DNA of 6,114 nucleotides. Source: CAVPGH01 sp046726955. Its GTDB lineage: Bacteria; Acidobacteriota; Vicinamibacteria; Fen-336. A program made the position numbers and the translations under genes. Location: contig JBKPBQ010000230.1 in the NCBI GenBank assembly GCA_046726955.1, forward strand, positions 1 through 6,114, read 5' to 3'. Below are positions 4,120 through 6,114 of the stretch, piece after piece. Each line of letters starts with the position of its first letter. Within the stretch, counting starts at the first letter, position 1. The notes under the pieces were generated by a model. It saw only the letters and a list, made by a program, of their open reading frames with translations, did no database searches and had not been told where the DNA came from.

Positions 4120-6114
4120 ACGGCGGAAGCGCTCGCCCAGAAGCAGCGCGAGATCTCGGTCTCGGAGTTCTTCGTCAAGAACCGCCACCTCCTCGGCTTC
4201 GACAACCCGTCGAAGGCGCTCCTCACCACGATCAAGGAGGCCGTCGACAACTCGCTCGACGCCTGCGAGGAGGCGGGGATCCTGCCCGAGCTGCACGTCG
4301 AGGTCCACGACCTCGGCATGGAGACGTCGAAGCAGAACCCGGAGCTGACGAAGGGCGAAGGCCGCTTCCTCGTGGTCGTCCAGGACAGCGGGCCGGGGAT
4401 CGTGAAGGCGCAAGTGCCGAAGATCTTCGGCAAGCTGCTCTATGGCTCGAAGTTTCACCGGCTGAAGCAATCGCTCACCGCCGACCAGACCGTGCTCGTC
4501 GAGCGCGATGGCCGGATGGAACGGCTCACCATCGGTCCCCTCGTGGACGGCCTGCTCTCGGAGGGCGAAGAGATCAGGGACGTGAGCGCGCTCGGGATCC
4601 GCGTCCCCGCGTTCGATCCGTCCAGCTTGCGGTACGACTGGAGGACCGTATCGCACGTCATCAGACACGAGCGGGCGAACGAGATCCTCGAGGTGACCAC
4701 CGAGAGAGGCAAGCGCGTTCGCGTCACCGGCGCGCACAGCCTGTTCACGTACGACTCGAAGCGGTGCCAGGTCAGGGAGGTGGAGGCGCGTTCGCTACAG
4801 GCCGGCGACTACATCGTCGCTCCCCGCCAGCTGCCGGAACCGCACCCGGTCGACCGAGTGAACCTGTTGCTCAGCCTGAACACCGCGGATCTCGTTTCGC
4901 GTCAGGCCTTCGTCTACGGCGTTCCTGCGTCCGTTCTCGACAAGCTGGCCGCGGACGCGACGACCGTGCACAAGAAGACAGGTGGCGGGCGGTCTCGACG
5001 CTTTTGGCGGTTGGCCGGTCGTGAGGGGTCGCCCGTCGACGTGCTGGACGACTCGTGGACGGTCTACCGCCGGAAGGGATTCCTCCCCGCCGCGCTCGTC
5101 AAGAGCCTCGGGCTGGAAAGCGTTTGCTCCGATGGCCGGCTCCGGACGTATCACTACGGAGAAGTCTGCGAGACGCCCGTCACGTGGCGCCTCGACCGTG
5201 CGCTCATGCGTCTCCTCGGGCTCTACGTCGCCGAGGGGCACGGCGACGCTCGCCAGATCGGCCTCACCCTTTCGTCCCAGGAGACACACCTCGTCGAGGA
5301 GATCGTGGCCACCGCGAAGGCCCTCGGTCTTTCCACCACCGTGGAGCCCCGCCCGCGCCACGCTGTGCGGGTGAAGGTCTTCGGTGGTCTCACCTCGCTC
5401 CTCTTCCCCGCCTGGTGTGGGCGCGGCGCGAAGAACAAGAGGGTGCCGAGCTTCGTGTTCCACTCCGGCCGCGAGCTGCGGCAGCACTTACTCGACGGGC
5501 TCTACCTCGGCGACGGGCACCGCGTAAAGACCCGCGAAGTGCTCATGCTGACGACGGCCAGCCGGACGCTGGTCGAAGACGTGGAAGTGCTCTGGCTGCT
5601 CCAGGGTGTCGTGCCCTCACGACGCGGGCCGATTCACCAGCGCGGCCTCGGGAGAAACCCCTCGACGTGCTGGGGGCTCGACGTCTACGGCTTCGACATC
5701 GGGGCTTCTCACGTCTACGAGCGACGTGAAAAACTCTCCGCGCTCGCGAGCGGCAGGGTCACCCGTCACCTCACGAATCATCTGGTCGACCGCGGGTACC
5801 TGGAGGGCACCTCCGGCGGCTTCGTCGCGACACCCAAGGTCGAGCGGTTGCGCAGCGCGGTGGAGGGCGTGCGGTCGTTCACCGACTCCGACCTCTGTCT
5901 GCTCCGCGTCGTGGACGTGAAGCCCGTCCCCGGCGCTCACCCGTTCGTCTACGACCTCTCGGTTCCCGGCTGCGAGAACTTCGTGGCCGGAGAGGGAGCC
6001 CTCGCCTGCCACAACTCGCGCGGCCAACAAGGCATCGGGATCTCCGCGGCCGCGATGTACGGTCAGCTCACGACCGGCAAGCCCATCCGCGTGACGAGCC
6101 GCGTGGGCAAGAAC
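3865..6114 (+). CDS. top6B: DNA topoisomerase VI subunit B precursor, intein-containing (3' end beyond window)
   Basis: ATPase subunit of the type IIB topoisomerase, which with Top6A passes one duplex through another to relax supercoils and unlink DNA. 750 codons are visible from TTG 3865. Residues 1-85 are a basic, low-complexity extension. The family domain then begins near 86 (ISVSEFF 97-103, HLLGFDNPSKAL 108-119). The GHKL ATP site shows EAVDNSLDA (125-133) with predicted general base E125 and Mg-binding N129, and DSGPGI (174-179). The IFGKLLYGSKF lid segment (187-197) follows. After Q202 the domain is interrupted by the intein (203-717) and resumes as SRGQQGIGISAA (718-729), the phosphate-binding GQQGIG loop, then TTGKP. 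Joining the two sides gives an uninterrupted Top6B sequence. The rest of the ATPase domain, the H2TH and transducer domains, and probably a downstream top6A are beyond the edge. Topo VI is typical of archaea and plants and patchy in bacteria, so transfer is likely at some point. Confidence 0.95.
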   Translation, partial: MAKTSALKKASVKAGRKVVRPQLALFEEPSSRPAAKVKGKPAASPVKSVAKPAPKTPPKPVNPALADKLPPPEPAPAPAKEPRRATAEALAQKQREISVSEFFVKNRHLLGFDNPSKALLTTIKEAVDNSLDACEEAGILPELHVEVHDLGMETSKQNPELTKGEGRFLVVVQDSGPGIVKAQVPKIFGKLLYGSKFHRLKQSLTADQTVLVERDGRMERLTIGPLVDGLLSEGEEIRDVSALGIRVPAFDPSSLRYDWRTVSHVIRHERANEILEVTTERGKRVRVTGAHSLFTYDSKRCQVREVEARSLQAGDYIVAPRQLPEPHPVDRVNLLLSLNTADLVSRQAFVYGVPASVLDKLAADATTVHKKTGGGRSRRFWRLAGREGSPVDVLDDSWTVYRRKGFLPAALVKSLGLESVCSDGRLRTYHYGEVCETPVTWRLDRALMRLLGLYVAEGHGDARQIGLTLSSQETHLVEEIVATAKALGLSTTVEPRPRHAVRVKVFGGLTSLLFPAWCGRGAKNKRVPSFVFHSGRELRQHLLDGLYLGDGHRVKTREVLMLTTASRTLVEDVEVLWLLQGVVPSRRGPIHQRGLGRNPSTCWGLDVYGFDIGASHVYERREKLSALASGRVTRHLTNHLVDRGYLEGTSGGFVATPKVERLRSAVEGVRSFTDSDLCLLRVVDVKPVPGAHPFVYDLSVPGCENFVAGEGALACHNSRGQQGIGISAAAMYGQLTTGKPIRVTSRVGKN
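3928..3942 (+). other. Candidate beta-sliding-clamp-binding motif QLALF (Top6B residues 22-26)
   Basis: QLALF, followed by EE, fits the bacterial clamp-binding consensus QL[S/D]LF / QxxLF used by polymerases, MutS and Hda-type proteins to dock on DnaN. It sits in a flexible tail, the usual setting for such motifs. A five-residue match can arise by chance, so function is inferred. Confidence 0.5.
4471..6015 (+). mobile_element. In-frame intein in Top6B (515 aa, class 1, Ser1 / His-Asn / Ser+1)
   Basis: A self-splicing protein element occupying residues 203-717 of the precursor. The upstream junction is RLKQ|SLTADQTVLV, with Ser203 as N-terminal nucleophile (block A, with the ERDG turn). Block B ends in GKRVRVTGAH with the TxxH pair T288 and H291, followed by LQAGDYIVAPR (311-321). 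Block F is FVYDLSVPGCENFVAG (694-709) with D697 at its usual place. Glu replaces the His often seen before NF, as in many archaeal inteins. Block G is ALACHN (712-717), ending in His716-Asn717, and the downstream nucleophile is Ser718 at SRGQQG. All residues expected for a class 1 mechanism are present, so splicing competence is likely. About 70 of 515 codons end in A/T, against about 22 of 235 in the flanking extein (hand count), a mild compositional difference. An endonuclease domain lies in the centre. Confidence 0.95.
5212..5517 (+). other. LAGLIDADG (DOD) homing-endonuclease core inside the intein
   Basis: Two dodecapeptide motifs are visible: LLGLYVAEGH (precursor residues 450-459, acidic residue E457) and LLDGLYLGDG (542-551, acidic residue D550). 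Between them lies the block D-like run NKRVPSFVF (524-532) with its conserved Lys and Pro. Both metal-binding acidic positions are intact and there is no stop or frameshift, so the enzyme could still cleave an intein-less top6B allele and promote homing. DNA-recognition segments may extend on either side, toward residues 370-440 and 613-672. Confidence 0.88.

Noticed and set aside
3643..4737. 364-codon minus-strand open frame across the divergent gap and the start of top6B
   Set aside because: It is antisense to the conserved Top6B ATPase domain, Arg/Leu/Gly-rich and motif-free, and it overlaps the kynureninase-like start. High GC keeps the frame open by chance.
4795..5487. 230-codon minus-strand open frame inside the intein
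   Set aside because: The plus strand here carries intein and LAGLIDADG motifs in frame with Top6B; the antisense product shows no motif.
4471..6015. Insert read as a frameshift, assembly chimera or group I/II intron
   Set aside because: The 1545-nt insert is a multiple of three, open throughout, and carries ordered intein blocks with exact Ser...His-Asn/Ser junctions. Removing it at the protein level restores the Top6B sequence perfectly.
4471..6015. Class 3 intein (block F cysteine nucleophile)
   Set aside because: C703 in block F is not at the class 3 position, which here is D697, and Ser203 provides a normal N-terminal nucleophile, so class 1 fits.
3865..6114. Haloarchaeal origin, suggested by high GC and a Top6B intein
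   Set aside because: The proteins lack the strong acidic bias of haloarchaea, the Top6B tail is lysine-rich, and the start signals and neighbouring genes look bacterial.

Overview
This is a GC-rich window with dense coding and very short intergenic gaps. It most likely comes from a bacterium of the soil or sediment metagenome kind. Three things point to bacteria: Shine-Dalgarno plus TTG/GTG starts, an aromatic-acid/amino-acid catabolic operon, and a bacterial-style sliding-clamp-binding pentapeptide in the topoisomerase gene. A lineage such as Rokubacteria/Methylomirabilota is only a guess from composition and gene content. The proteins are not strongly acidic, which argues against a haloarchaeon despite the archaeal-type topoisomerase.

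Left part (1-3703, minus strand): a tight three-gene cluster read right to left. It holds a kynureninase-like PLP enzyme (3703-2516), an APC-family amino-acid permease (2510-1137) and a benzoate-CoA-ligase-family adenylating enzyme (1132 to beyond the left edge). The gaps are 5 and 4 nt, so this is almost certainly one transcript. The simplest joint reading is uptake of an aromatic amino acid or kynurenine, release of an aromatic acid such as anthranilate, and CoA activation of that acid. The substrate is inferred, not shown.

Middle (3704-3864): a 161-bp divergent control region. It has an A/T island, a 13-bp palindrome abutting an extended -10-like element, and a good ribosome binding site for the rightward gene.

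Right part (3865-6114, plus strand): one reading frame of 750 codons, open at the right edge, encoding DNA topoisomerase VI subunit B (Top6B, GHKL ATPase). It has two unusual features. An approximately 85-residue Lys/Ala/Pro-rich N-terminal extension contains QLALF, a match to the bacterial beta-clamp-binding motif. A 515-residue in-frame intein (4471-6015) with a two-motif LAGLIDADG endonuclease sits in the ATP-lid region, so splicing should be needed to build the ATPase site. The Top6B C-terminal domains, and probably top6A, lie outside the window.
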